Position numbers and translations under genes: made by a program. This document shows positions 57,508 through 64,000 of a stretch of 64,000 nucleotides of DNA, piece by piece. The stretch comes from Dyadobacter fermentans (lineage in GTDB: Bacteria; Bacteroidota; Bacteroidia; Cytophagales; Spirosomataceae). A model generated the notes under the pieces. The model was not told where the DNA came from. It worked only from the letters and a program-made list of their open reading frames with translations, and did not search any database. The stretch's first letter is position 1; each line of letters begins with the position of its first letter. The stretch is taken from the NCBI RefSeq assembly GCF_019924045.1, contig NZ_JAHXBN010000022.1, positions 62,001 through 126,000 on the forward strand, in the 5' to 3' direction.

Positions 57508-57645
57508 TTAGCCTATCCACACCCAGGCGCCCTCGTTGTACATATACAATCCGGGGGCGTCTCCATCAGCTTGATAGACCATTTTACCTCTATCCAGATT
57601 TGCATCCAGCCCTCTTTCGACCTCAGTTACAGATTTCGGAATCAT
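57508..57645 (-). CDS. 45-residue tail-tip-like protein
   Basis: ATG at 57645, TAA at 57508-57510. MIPKSVTEVERGLDANLDRG then a closing GDAPGLYMYNEGAWVWIG that resembles the end of the 983-residue fibre (GTEGLYRSKDNGSG...WVFVG). The leader has the ATTTCATCAACAACTA element. Below common length cut-offs, so easy to miss. Confidence 0.6.
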   Translation of the reverse strand: MIPKSVTEVERGLDANLDRGKMVYQADGDAPGLYMYNEGAWVWIG

Positions 57646-57658
57646 CGTATTTGACGTT

Positions 57659-57674
57659 TAGTTGTTGATGAAAT
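57659..57674 (-). repeat. Repeated 5' leader element (copy 2)
   Basis: Minus strand ATTTCATCAACAACTA, 14 bases before the 45-residue gene; same 16-mer as at 57225. Confidence 0.5.
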
Positions 57675-57681
57675 GAAAGTC

Positions 57682-57999
57682 TTATTGAAGCAGTGCGCCG
57701 AGCGCTTGTTTGAGCTGCTTCGCCTTTTCATTCTCCGAATCGTACGACTGCAAAGCTCTTCGCACGAGGGCGGGAACTACTTCAAGCAAAAAGCCCTTGT
57801 CGTTCAATGTTCTGTTCAGCTCATTCTCATCATTGAAATTGAGGCTGGCCGAATCGTTGAATGAAAATGCTTTGGGCTCACCAGTGCTCACCTCGCGGCC
57901 AGTTACTGAAAAGTTGATGCTCGCATAGTCGAACTGGAATTGCGGAGCAGGTGCCGGCGTTTCTGTTTCCACCAGCGCCGAGATGTTGCTATTTTTCAT
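57682..57999 (-). CDS. Tail-cluster protein, hypothetical
   Basis: 105 residues; N-terminal strand-rich part (PQFQFDYASINFSVTGREV) and a C-terminal helix (YDSENEKAKQLKQALGALL). Overlaps the preceding gene by 11 bases. Probably a fibre assembly or chaperone protein by place. Confidence 0.5.
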   Translation of the reverse strand: MKNSNISALVETETPAPAPQFQFDYASINFSVTGREVSTGEPKAFSFNDSASLNFNDENELNRTLNDKGFLLEVVPALVRRALQSYDSENEKAKQLKQALGALLQ

Positions 58000-58456
58000 T
58001 GGTTGTATTGTTTGTTGTTGGTAAAGAATTCAAAAGCTTTTTGGCAGGGGTTGGCTCTTCCTCGACAGGCGCGATGACAAAGCCAACAAGCCATTTACGG
58101 ACGTGCTTCGGGACACTCGCGGGTATCGACTCCTCATCGACATACTCGGGTTCAAACTCTACGCTGGTTTCGTGATTGAACAGCTCTTCAATCTTTTCCT
58201 CCATCGCCTCTTCCTGGTCCTTTTTGTACCGGTAGTTGCCGCGCTCATCGCGAAGAATGCACCCGAATTTGTCCTCAGCTGCGTGCTTGCGCTGGATCTT
58301 CAAAAGCTTCTTACCATACCCATCGCGCTGCTCATCGATCTGCTCAATTACTGAATTCAACGCCGCGATGAACTTTGTGTCTTTTTCGTCCGATTCTTTG
58401 ATCAGAATTTGCGCGACGTCCACGAATCTGAAAGCACTTTTGTAGCTGGTCTCCAT
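57989..58456 (-). CDS. Tail-cluster helical protein, hypothetical
   Basis: 155 residues, mostly helical and charged (ALNSVIEQIDEQRDGYGKKLLKI) with an acidic middle and a C-terminal PTTNNTTNEK tail. Between the long fibre and its downstream partners. No family recognised. Confidence 0.5.
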   Translation of the reverse strand: METSYKSAFRFVDVAQILIKESDEKDTKFIAALNSVIEQIDEQRDGYGKKLLKIQRKHAAEDKFGCILRDERGNYRYKKDQEEAMEEKIEELFNHETSVEFEPEYVDEESIPASVPKHVRKWLVGFVIAPVEEEPTPAKKLLNSLPTTNNTTNEK

Positions 58457-58491
58457 TGTTTTTTGATTTAGTTTATTGATGAAAAAATTGA

Positions 58492-61443
58492 TTATCCTAC
58501 AAATACCCAGGTGACACCACCCGAGCCATTGTCTTTGCTTCTGTACAACCCCTCGGTGCCGTCCGTCACCACTACAAGGGCGCCGTAGAAGCCAGGCGAG
58601 TAGCTGGCAAGTTCAGACGTTGACATTTGCTTAGGGACAAGCGAGCCCTGTACAATTAAATCCCGACGTGTTCCCGCCGAACCGACAATGATCCAGCTGC
58701 CCGATTCGTACATTTCAACGGAGGAAACCGAATCAGTACCGGACCATTTGGTGAATTTGCTCAGCGAACCGGAGCCTGATATGCCGGTGGAAATTGACCA
58801 AGATCTATCCATTGACAAATCGTAAGAAACTCCGTTGATTGTCAGCACACGTGAGTTTGGAACACTGCTGCCGCCGCCTGTTGGAAGACTGTACCATCCT
58901 TTGCCGCCTGATCCATCGGTACCATAATACTTATTTGCGCCTGGGTTATCCTGGTCCCCATACAAGTTGAATGACCTGTTGACGCCAAGATTACCGCCAC
59001 CCTGAATACTTCCAGTGCCTAACACCTGCCTGCTATCCAGGACATATCCGGCCACCATGTTATTGACCGAGGTCTTATCGTAGTAGTTGGTAGTCACATA
59101 TGAAAGCGAAACATATCCCGCTGCTGCGTGATTACCCCAGCTGTAAGCGGTGTTCCAGTTGGTTGAATTGCCTCCGCTGGCCGTGATTGTTCCTGTGAAC
59201 GTTACATTGCCCGTCGCGCGGGAAACACGGAACGGCTCCCGTACAAATGTGCCTGCATCGTTATAGCTCCACAGAACGAAATCAGATCCGGAATCTGAAC
59301 CAGTTTCGCTCCCTGCCTTTCCAAACACCCACCGGTTGACCCCGGATGCCCACAGCGAATATCCGCGAACGTTGCTATTGTGAGCAACGTCGGAAACAAA
59401 TACGCCGCCGTTGGCGATTATGCCAATGCCGCTCTCACTGAGAAGGCTGTCCGTCAATGTTGTACTTGTCGCCATTTTGGGAAGTCTCCCCGTTGTAGCA
59501 CTACCGCCTATGCCTGCCGCGATCGTCCAAGTTCGGTTTGCGGAAAGATCAAAGGTTGTCCCGTTGATGGTTAGGGTTCTGGTCGTTTGGACCAAATTTG
59601 AGGCGTGCAACCCATCCACCATATCGGCGTTCAGGTTAGGGCTCATTGTGGTGCTTACCAACCCAAACGGAGCGGTTCCCGTCGGAATATCCAGGGACAG
59701 TTGACCATTGGATTTCAAGTAAAAGACCCTGACGGGATTTGTCGGGTGGAAATATTGGTATATCACGTCGTCCCCTAAGTACCCGTACATCCAACCTTCG
59801 GCCGCGCCTGGCTTTAAAAAATAGTTCACAGCGGCTGACGTACTATGATAGGTCTCCATGTACCTTAAAGTGCCGCCCGATTGATATCCAATCCGCATGA
59901 ACTTACTGGTCATCAAGAAGGAGGCATCTTCGCTAAGGGAGCCTACACCGATATCACTACTTGATGTCCAAAGCGCGTAGCTATTGGTTGTCCCGGATCC
60001 TCCAACGCCGCCCGAGACAGTCCATGAACGGTTCGCGGAAAGATCAAGCGTAGTGCCGTTGATTGTGATCGTGCGGGTAGATGGGACATAGCCGGCACTC
60101 GCATGATTGCCCCAGGAAAATGCCGTGTTCCAGTTGGTTGAATTACCGCCACTGGCCGTGATTGTTCCCGAGAAAGTCGCGTTACCTGTTGCGCGGGAAA
60201 TCCGCAACGCCTCTCTCAAAAATGCCGCAGCGTCGTTAAAACTCCACAAAGTGAAATCTGATCCTGAGTCTGAGCCGGATTCAGTACCTGCCTTACCAAA
60301 CGACCAGCGCGTTTGACCACCATTTAGAATTGTGTATCCGCGAACGTTAGTGTTGGTGGGCGTATCAGAAACAAAAATCCCTCCATTGGCGGTGATGCTA
60401 ATTCCTGATTCGCTCAAAAGGCTGTCAGTTATCGTTGTAGCGGTCGCCATTTTAGGGAGCCTTCCTGCCGTGGCAGTACCCGCCACCTTTGCGTCGAGTG
60501 CGGCCTGCAAACCCGTTACGTTTGCAATTGTATGGGTATGGGATAGTGCTGCATACCTTCCATCGCCGTAAGTGGTATCGAAAGCCAGGGAAATATTTGC
60601 AGACAACGCCCCGCCGCCAGTCAATCCAGTGCCAGCGGACACGGTGCGCGCAAGGGGGACGTAAAGACCCGAGTGATTGCCCCACCCAAAGGCAGAGTTC
60701 CACTGTGTTGAATTGCCTCCGCTAACCGCGATCGTGCCCGAGAACGTCGCGTTGCCAGATGCCCGAGAAATGCGAAGTGGCTCGCGTAGGAAAGTGCCGC
60801 CATCATTGTAAGCCCACAAAACAAAGTCGGAGCCAGAATCTGACCCAGATTCGGTGCCCGCTTTACCCATAGACCAACGGGCAAACCCCGAAGCCCACAG
60901 CCCGTAACCCCGAACATTGCTATTATGCGCCACGTCCGAAACAAACACACCTCCGTTCGCGGTAATGCTTATTCCCGATTCACTCAAAAGGCTGTCGGCA
61001 AAAGTCGAGTTCGTTGCAAACTTTGCATAGCGCCCAGGCGTGCCACTACCTCCGGTTTTCGCATCGAGCGCCGCCTGTAAGCCTGTAACCTCGGAAATTG
61101 TGTGAGTATGCCCGAGCTGAGAATAACGCGTGTCGTTCTGCGCATCGCTACGCGCGTTCCCCGAATGCCATAATGTATAATCAAGGCCTGCATCTGTCCT
61201 CAACCTGAGATCAGAGGCGGTCTGCGCATACAGGTAAGTGCCGAAAGACCCGGACGCATGAAACCCAATACCAGGCCGGGCGCCAGCAGTGTACGCTCCT
61301 GGCGGGGTGTATGCCTCAAACGCACCATTCGCATAGGCGCTGTTTGCGACTCCGACAGCAAGCATGACGTAGCTTGTCGCCGCCCGGATTTTGGAGGCGG
61401 CGGTAAGAGCATTATCGAAATATGCGTCGCTTAAAAAATCCAT
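58492..61443 (-). CDS. Long tail fibre with internal repeats
   Basis: 983 residues. Three large repeats, each with an LLSESGISITANGG-type start, a KAGTESGSDSGSDF segment, a RISRASGNATFSGTI segment and NSTNWNTAFSWGNHA. These are beta-helical fibre repeats; ends in a compact domain (FYGALVVVTDGTEGLY...WVFVG). It is the likely host-binding fibre; repeats could recombine. Confidence 0.85.
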   Translation of the reverse strand: MDFLSDAYFDNALTAASKIRAATSYVMLAVGVANSAYANGAFEAYTPPGAYTAGARPGIGFHASGSFGTYLYAQTASDLRLRTDAGLDYTLWHSGNARSDAQNDTRYSQLGHTHTISEVTGLQAALDAKTGGSGTPGRYAKFATNSTFADSLLSESGISITANGGVFVSDVAHNSNVRGYGLWASGFARWSMGKAGTESGSDSGSDFVLWAYNDGGTFLREPLRISRASGNATFSGTIAVSGGNSTQWNSAFGWGNHSGLYVPLARTVSAGTGLTGGGALSANISLAFDTTYGDGRYAALSHTHTIANVTGLQAALDAKVAGTATAGRLPKMATATTITDSLLSESGISITANGGIFVSDTPTNTNVRGYTILNGGQTRWSFGKAGTESGSDSGSDFTLWSFNDAAAFLREALRISRATGNATFSGTITASGGNSTNWNTAFSWGNHASAGYVPSTRTITINGTTLDLSANRSWTVSGGVGGSGTTNSYALWTSSSDIGVGSLSEDASFLMTSKFMRIGYQSGGTLRYMETYHSTSAAVNYFLKPGAAEGWMYGYLGDDVIYQYFHPTNPVRVFYLKSNGQLSLDIPTGTAPFGLVSTTMSPNLNADMVDGLHASNLVQTTRTLTINGTTFDLSANRTWTIAAGIGGSATTGRLPKMATSTTLTDSLLSESGIGIIANGGVFVSDVAHNSNVRGYSLWASGVNRWVFGKAGSETGSDSGSDFVLWSYNDAGTFVREPFRVSRATGNVTFTGTITASGGNSTNWNTAYSWGNHAAAGYVSLSYVTTNYYDKTSVNNMVAGYVLDSRQVLGTGSIQGGGNLGVNRSFNLYGDQDNPGANKYYGTDGSGGKGWYSLPTGGGSSVPNSRVLTINGVSYDLSMDRSWSISTGISGSGSLSKFTKWSGTDSVSSVEMYESGSWIIVGSAGTRRDLIVQGSLVPKQMSTSELASYSPGFYGALVVVTDGTEGLYRSKDNGSGGVTWVFVG

Positions 61444-61446
61444 TGC

Positions 61447-62646
61447 TTACTTTTTAATGATCACACGGAATGCGCCGGCGGCGGGAGCCTTGGCGAATGT
61501 CACAATCACCGCGTTAACGGTTGATGCGCGATTGTCAACAATGACGGATGAATTGTCAGAAACTTTCCGGACTTCCACCACAACATCAAGCGTATTCAGG
61601 TTGTGTGTGACAGTGTAGGCCGTGGCCGTGCCGTCCCCGATAGTTGCGGCATATGCTCCACCCGCAATCCTGGCCGCTACGTAGGTGGCCAGTTTCAACG
61701 GAGTGATTGCGCGAGTGTCGTCGGTGCCTGCGTCGGTTTCTGCCTGTGTTGCAATCTCCATCAAACCGGTACGAGTTTCCGTTGCGGTCCGTGCGCTCAG
61801 TGTGGCGGGGGTAACGGCTTTGACAGCATCCGTACCGGTTTGCACCTCGGCGGCAGTTGCCAGCATTACAAGACCCAACACCGTAGCGGTGGCCTGGTCG
61901 CGGTTTGTTTCGAGGAAAATCCAGTCGGCGGCAAGGGTCGTCGAAGGGTTGTCTTTATTGGCAATCAGGACGTCGCCAACGTTGAACGCAGTTCCCTGAA
62001 CCGTGCCGGCAACAGATACATACCAGTACGCACCCTTTTTAATTGCTGCACTTCCTGGGTAGTTGGTACTGGTTGAAGCATTGAAAGCGCCGACAAGAGT
62101 ACCAACAGCCCCTACCAATGAGTCAATATAAGCTTTGACGGATCCGGCCGTAGCAATGTTTGTCCCGGTCGCGGACGCGAGGGTATTATCGTTGATCAGG
62201 GTGATCTCCGAAGCAACGCCCGCGCCGGCAGCGGTCCGACCGATAACGGTCATCGCGTTGATGTTTTGCAGCTTGGCGAATGTTACCGCCTGGTTCAGGA
62301 TTTTTAGAGTCGTTACTGCATCGGTCGCGAGTTTGATCGCAGTAATACCTCCATCTTTTACACCGACTACATCCGAGGTAATCGCCAGCGTCGTATTGTC
62401 AACATTTACAGAAAGGGTAACGATACCACCCGTAGTGCTTTCCAATAAACCATCCCCGCCAACAACTGTTCCTGATCCGAGTGGTACCCAGGTTGAGTCC
62501 GACAGACGGTAATAGCTTATAATGTTGCTTGTAGAGTTGTGCCAGATTTGCCCGTTTGCAGGGCTCCCCGGCGGAGTTGATTGCGAGTGCAGAACCACAT
62601 TGATAATCTGGTTCTGCTGCATATCAAGGTTATTGTAAATTTCCAT
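61447..62646 (-). CDS. Tail fibre/baseplate-associated protein
   Basis: 399 residues. Starts MEIYNNLDMQQNQIINVVLH and QSTPPGSPANGQIWHN, the Bacteroidota tail-fibre start, then Ala/Thr-rich beta repeats. Three bases upstream of the long fibre; the C-terminus (VRKVSDNSSVIVDNRASTVN) is like a trimerisation end shared with the 352-residue gene. Confidence 0.75.
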   Translation of the reverse strand: MEIYNNLDMQQNQIINVVLHSQSTPPGSPANGQIWHNSTSNIISYYRLSDSTWVPLGSGTVVGGDGLLESTTGGIVTLSVNVDNTTLAITSDVVGVKDGGITAIKLATDAVTTLKILNQAVTFAKLQNINAMTVIGRTAAGAGVASEITLINDNTLASATGTNIATAGSVKAYIDSLVGAVGTLVGAFNASTSTNYPGSAAIKKGAYWYVSVAGTVQGTAFNVGDVLIANKDNPSTTLAADWIFLETNRDQATATVLGLVMLATAAEVQTGTDAVKAVTPATLSARTATETRTGLMEIATQAETDAGTDDTRAITPLKLATYVAARIAGGAYAATIGDGTATAYTVTHNLNTLDVVVEVRKVSDNSSVIVDNRASTVNAVIVTFAKAPAAGAFRVIIKK

Positions 62647-62659
62647 CTTAGTTTGTTGA

Positions 62660-63691
62660 TTATGATATAATTAACACAGAACCAGTTTGTGGCTTCGCGT
62701 GAATCACTTTGAACACGTCATTGTCGATGTATTGGACGTCGGACAGTATTTTACTTCCACCTATTAGTATTAAAGGATCCGGCTTCTTATTAAGGTTGTG
62801 AGTTACGATCCATTCTTCCGCTGGTGTTTCGAAAAGGAATTCTAACTGTTCGGTTGGCTCATCGGCTCTGGCATCGACATATCCTTTATTTGCTGCTTCC
62901 TCAGAAGCGCTCGGGGTAGGGACCACAGGCGAAACTGCGAACGTCAACACCCCGGAGCTTTTGGTTTCATTCCCAGTTTTGTGAAGCACCGCTGAGTCGT
63001 TGGCTTTCTGTGCATTGATCGCGGCCTGTGCGTCGCTGATCGGCATGTTGGCGGGGCTCAGGTTGGCGACATTGCCAAGCCCGACGGCGGCTTTGTTCAT
63101 TTCACCGTAAGTGCCATCGCCTTTTACATATTGAGTTGCAGTACCGGTAAGTTTGTCTTGCTTTGTTGCGAGCGCCGTCGCCAGGGCGGTGTAGGTTACG
63201 GCATCGAGCGGAACGTATGCGCCTGCGGCAGTTATAAATGATGTGAACCGAGTCGATCCGGCCGGGTGTAGCATATATACCTTCCCGTCAACAACGGTTG
63301 CGGGAAGCTCTTCCACGATTTGAACTCCGAGTGCGGCGATGGCTTCGTCGAGACCTTCGATTTCCGAAGTTGGGTGCGTATGCCCTACATCGGATTTCCC
63401 TTCGAGTAATGTATCCGTCTCGGCTTTCGTATACCGAGCATCGAGGGCCGCCTGCAGGCCCTCGACGTCGGGTATCGTGTGTGTATGTGCGCCCGGAGCG
63501 ATGTCTTCCAACATCTGGTCAATCTCGGTCCGGTTGTAAACTTCTGATTTTGTGTAGAGCTGGGGCTTATTGAGAATATTGGCCCAGTCGAGTTGATCCT
63601 GGCAGAGATTGAGTAGGAGATCATACAGCTCCTGCGCATCCTGAACGATGTCGCCGACGCCATAATCCCCGAAAGAAACGACCAATCCCAT
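62660..63691 (-). CDS. Tail fibre protein, first gene of the leftward late cluster
   Basis: 343 residues from the ATG at 63691 (MGLVVSFGDYGVGDIVQD); the upstream codon is rejected as it overlaps the promoter leader. QLYTKSEVYNRTEIDQML and AHTHTIPDVEGLQAALDARYTKAET repeats (AHTHT, GHTHP) are tail-fibre repeats. The C-terminal part EEWIVTHNLNKKPDPLILI is shared by many fibre ends. Expressed from the promoter at 63716. Confidence 0.8.
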   Translation of the reverse strand: MGLVVSFGDYGVGDIVQDAQELYDLLLNLCQDQLDWANILNKPQLYTKSEVYNRTEIDQMLEDIAPGAHTHTIPDVEGLQAALDARYTKAETDTLLEGKSDVGHTHPTSEIEGLDEAIAALGVQIVEELPATVVDGKVYMLHPAGSTRFTSFITAAGAYVPLDAVTYTALATALATKQDKLTGTATQYVKGDGTYGEMNKAAVGLGNVANLSPANMPISDAQAAINAQKANDSAVLHKTGNETKSSGVLTFAVSPVVPTPSASEEAANKGYVDARADEPTEQLEFLFETPAEEWIVTHNLNKKPDPLILIGGSKILSDVQYIDNDVFKVIHAKPQTGSVLIIS

Positions 63692-63715
63692 AGTGTGTGA
63701 AAAAAAATTATGGGA

Positions 63716-63754
63716 CAAATGTAAAACAATATGGGTATATATTACCTATATTTG
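63716..63754. promoter_or_regulatory. Divergent late promoters with shared palindrome
   Basis: Leftward -7 box TACATTTG (63723-63716). Rightward -7 box TATATTTG (63747-63754). Between them GGGTATATATTACCT (63733-63747), the same palindrome as at the terminase promoter, which sits at the -33 position of both. Confidence 0.7.
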
Positions 63755-63786
63755 GGCTTGAAATTATTTCACCCACACAACACACT

Positions 63787-64000
63787 ATGGCACTTCCCAA
63801 AGCAAAGGTCAAGGCGCGACTGGAAGAGAAATTTCCTGGCGTAAACTTGTCATCTAAGAGGCTAGACACAATCGTGGCTAAACTCAAACTCGAAGACGAT
63901 GCGGATGATGATGCTATCGACGAAAAGTTGGATGAGCTGAATGATTTTTTCCCTTTTGCGGATATGGTTCGCCATGACGACCGTCAGCGCGAGATTGAAG
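63787..64000 (+). CDS. Phage structural or scaffold-like protein (partial)
   Basis: ATG at 63787, frame open to the window edge (71 codons). Begins MALPKAKVKARLEEKFPGVN, strongly acidic after residue 38 (LEDDADDDAIDEKLDEL), a composition known from phage scaffolding and head-assembly proteins. First gene of a rightward late operon, which should go on to major capsid genes. Confidence 0.6.
   Translation, partial: MALPKAKVKARLEEKFPGVNLSSKRLDTIVAKLKLEDDADDDAIDEKLDELNDFFPFADMVRHDDRQREIE

Larger units (their letters stand above)
22449..64000. mobile_element. Temperate tailed-phage prophage (left part)
   Basis: A continuous phage genome: repressor, early replication genes on plus, terminase/portal/head and lysis/fibre genes on minus, and a further late operon leaving the window at right. 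SPP1-like portal and MuF-like head protein point to a siphovirus or podovirus-like head; the tail type cannot be judged. The integrase must be outside the window. No frameshifts were noticed in core genes, so the prophage may be functional. Confidence 0.9.

Noticed and set aside
58492..63691. Short plus-strand frames over the fibre genes
   Set aside because: They repeat with the fibre repeats and have no start signals; shadows.

Overview
The window suggests a chromosome segment of a Bacteroidota bacterium, most like Cytophagales/Spirosomaceae such as Dyadobacter (inference from gene families, no search was run). Many genes have the Bacteroidota promoter form TTTG-N19/20-TAnnTTTG and few have Shine-Dalgarno sequences. 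Two parts are visible: ordinary chromosome (about 1-22,440) and the left part of a temperate tailed phage (about 22,449 to beyond 64,000).

Chromosome. 1-8.3 kb holds the end of a DUF4139-like protein, an ABC-F ATPase, an alkylguanine-DNA methyltransferase, a glycine-rich small peptide overlapping a membrane protein, an OsmC peroxiredoxin and a TetR repressor that share one operator sequence, a SCO-family lipoprotein with its small partner, a PfpI/DJ-1 protein and an outer-membrane beta-barrel. 8.4-12.7 kb holds an EamA transporter behind a leader with a Pro-Pro-Pro mini-ORF, a GT-B glycosyltransferase, and a two-component pair whose kinase has an ethylene-receptor-type sensor. 13-22.2 kb holds DUF4180, Crp/Fnr, SMR exporter, phosphoribosyltransferase, aldo/keto reductase, two paralogous AraC regulators, a DHFR-like reductase, a CrtO-like membrane protein, a quinone oxidoreductase and an enoyl-CoA hydratase.

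Prophage. Two tRNA 3'-end fragments 118 bp apart (22,331 and 22,449), one followed by the old tRNA terminator, mark the left attachment site. Then come a lipoprotein and an S24 repressor (minus), and a rightward early operon (24.2-41.1 kb): HTH protein, DUF2800 nuclease, DUF2815 ssDNA-binding protein, PolA-type polymerase, cytosine methyltransferase (with a second protein-like frame), DUF3310, DUF3560, VirE-type primase/helicase, iteron cluster (candidate origin), VRR-NUC, a SAM methyltransferase, SNF2 helicase and DnaQ exonuclease. A second small divergent genetic switch sits at 32.9-33.2 kb. Leftward late genes follow: small and large terminase, portal, and a MuF-type head protein with a C-terminal RelA/SpoT-like domain (42.7-41.1 kb). 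An accessory island (46.9-53.6 kb) carries a zinc-less Fpg/Nei glycosylase, an SRAP protein, a DUF4145-like protein, two pairs of tandem paralogs on the opposite strand and a tRNA-like RNA. A lysis and tail-fibre cluster (53.7-63.7 kb) has an M15 endolysin, holin-like protein, nested spanin-like pair, an exported Fn3/TIM-barrel protein and three fibre proteins. At 63.79 kb another late operon starts rightward and leaves the window. No integrase, major capsid or tail tube is inside the window; they should lie to the right.

The best candidates for new biology are the MuF-RelA/SpoT fusion, the double-coding methyltransferase gene, the iteron origin, a palindrome that replaces the -33 box of late promoters, and the ethylene-receptor-like kinase.
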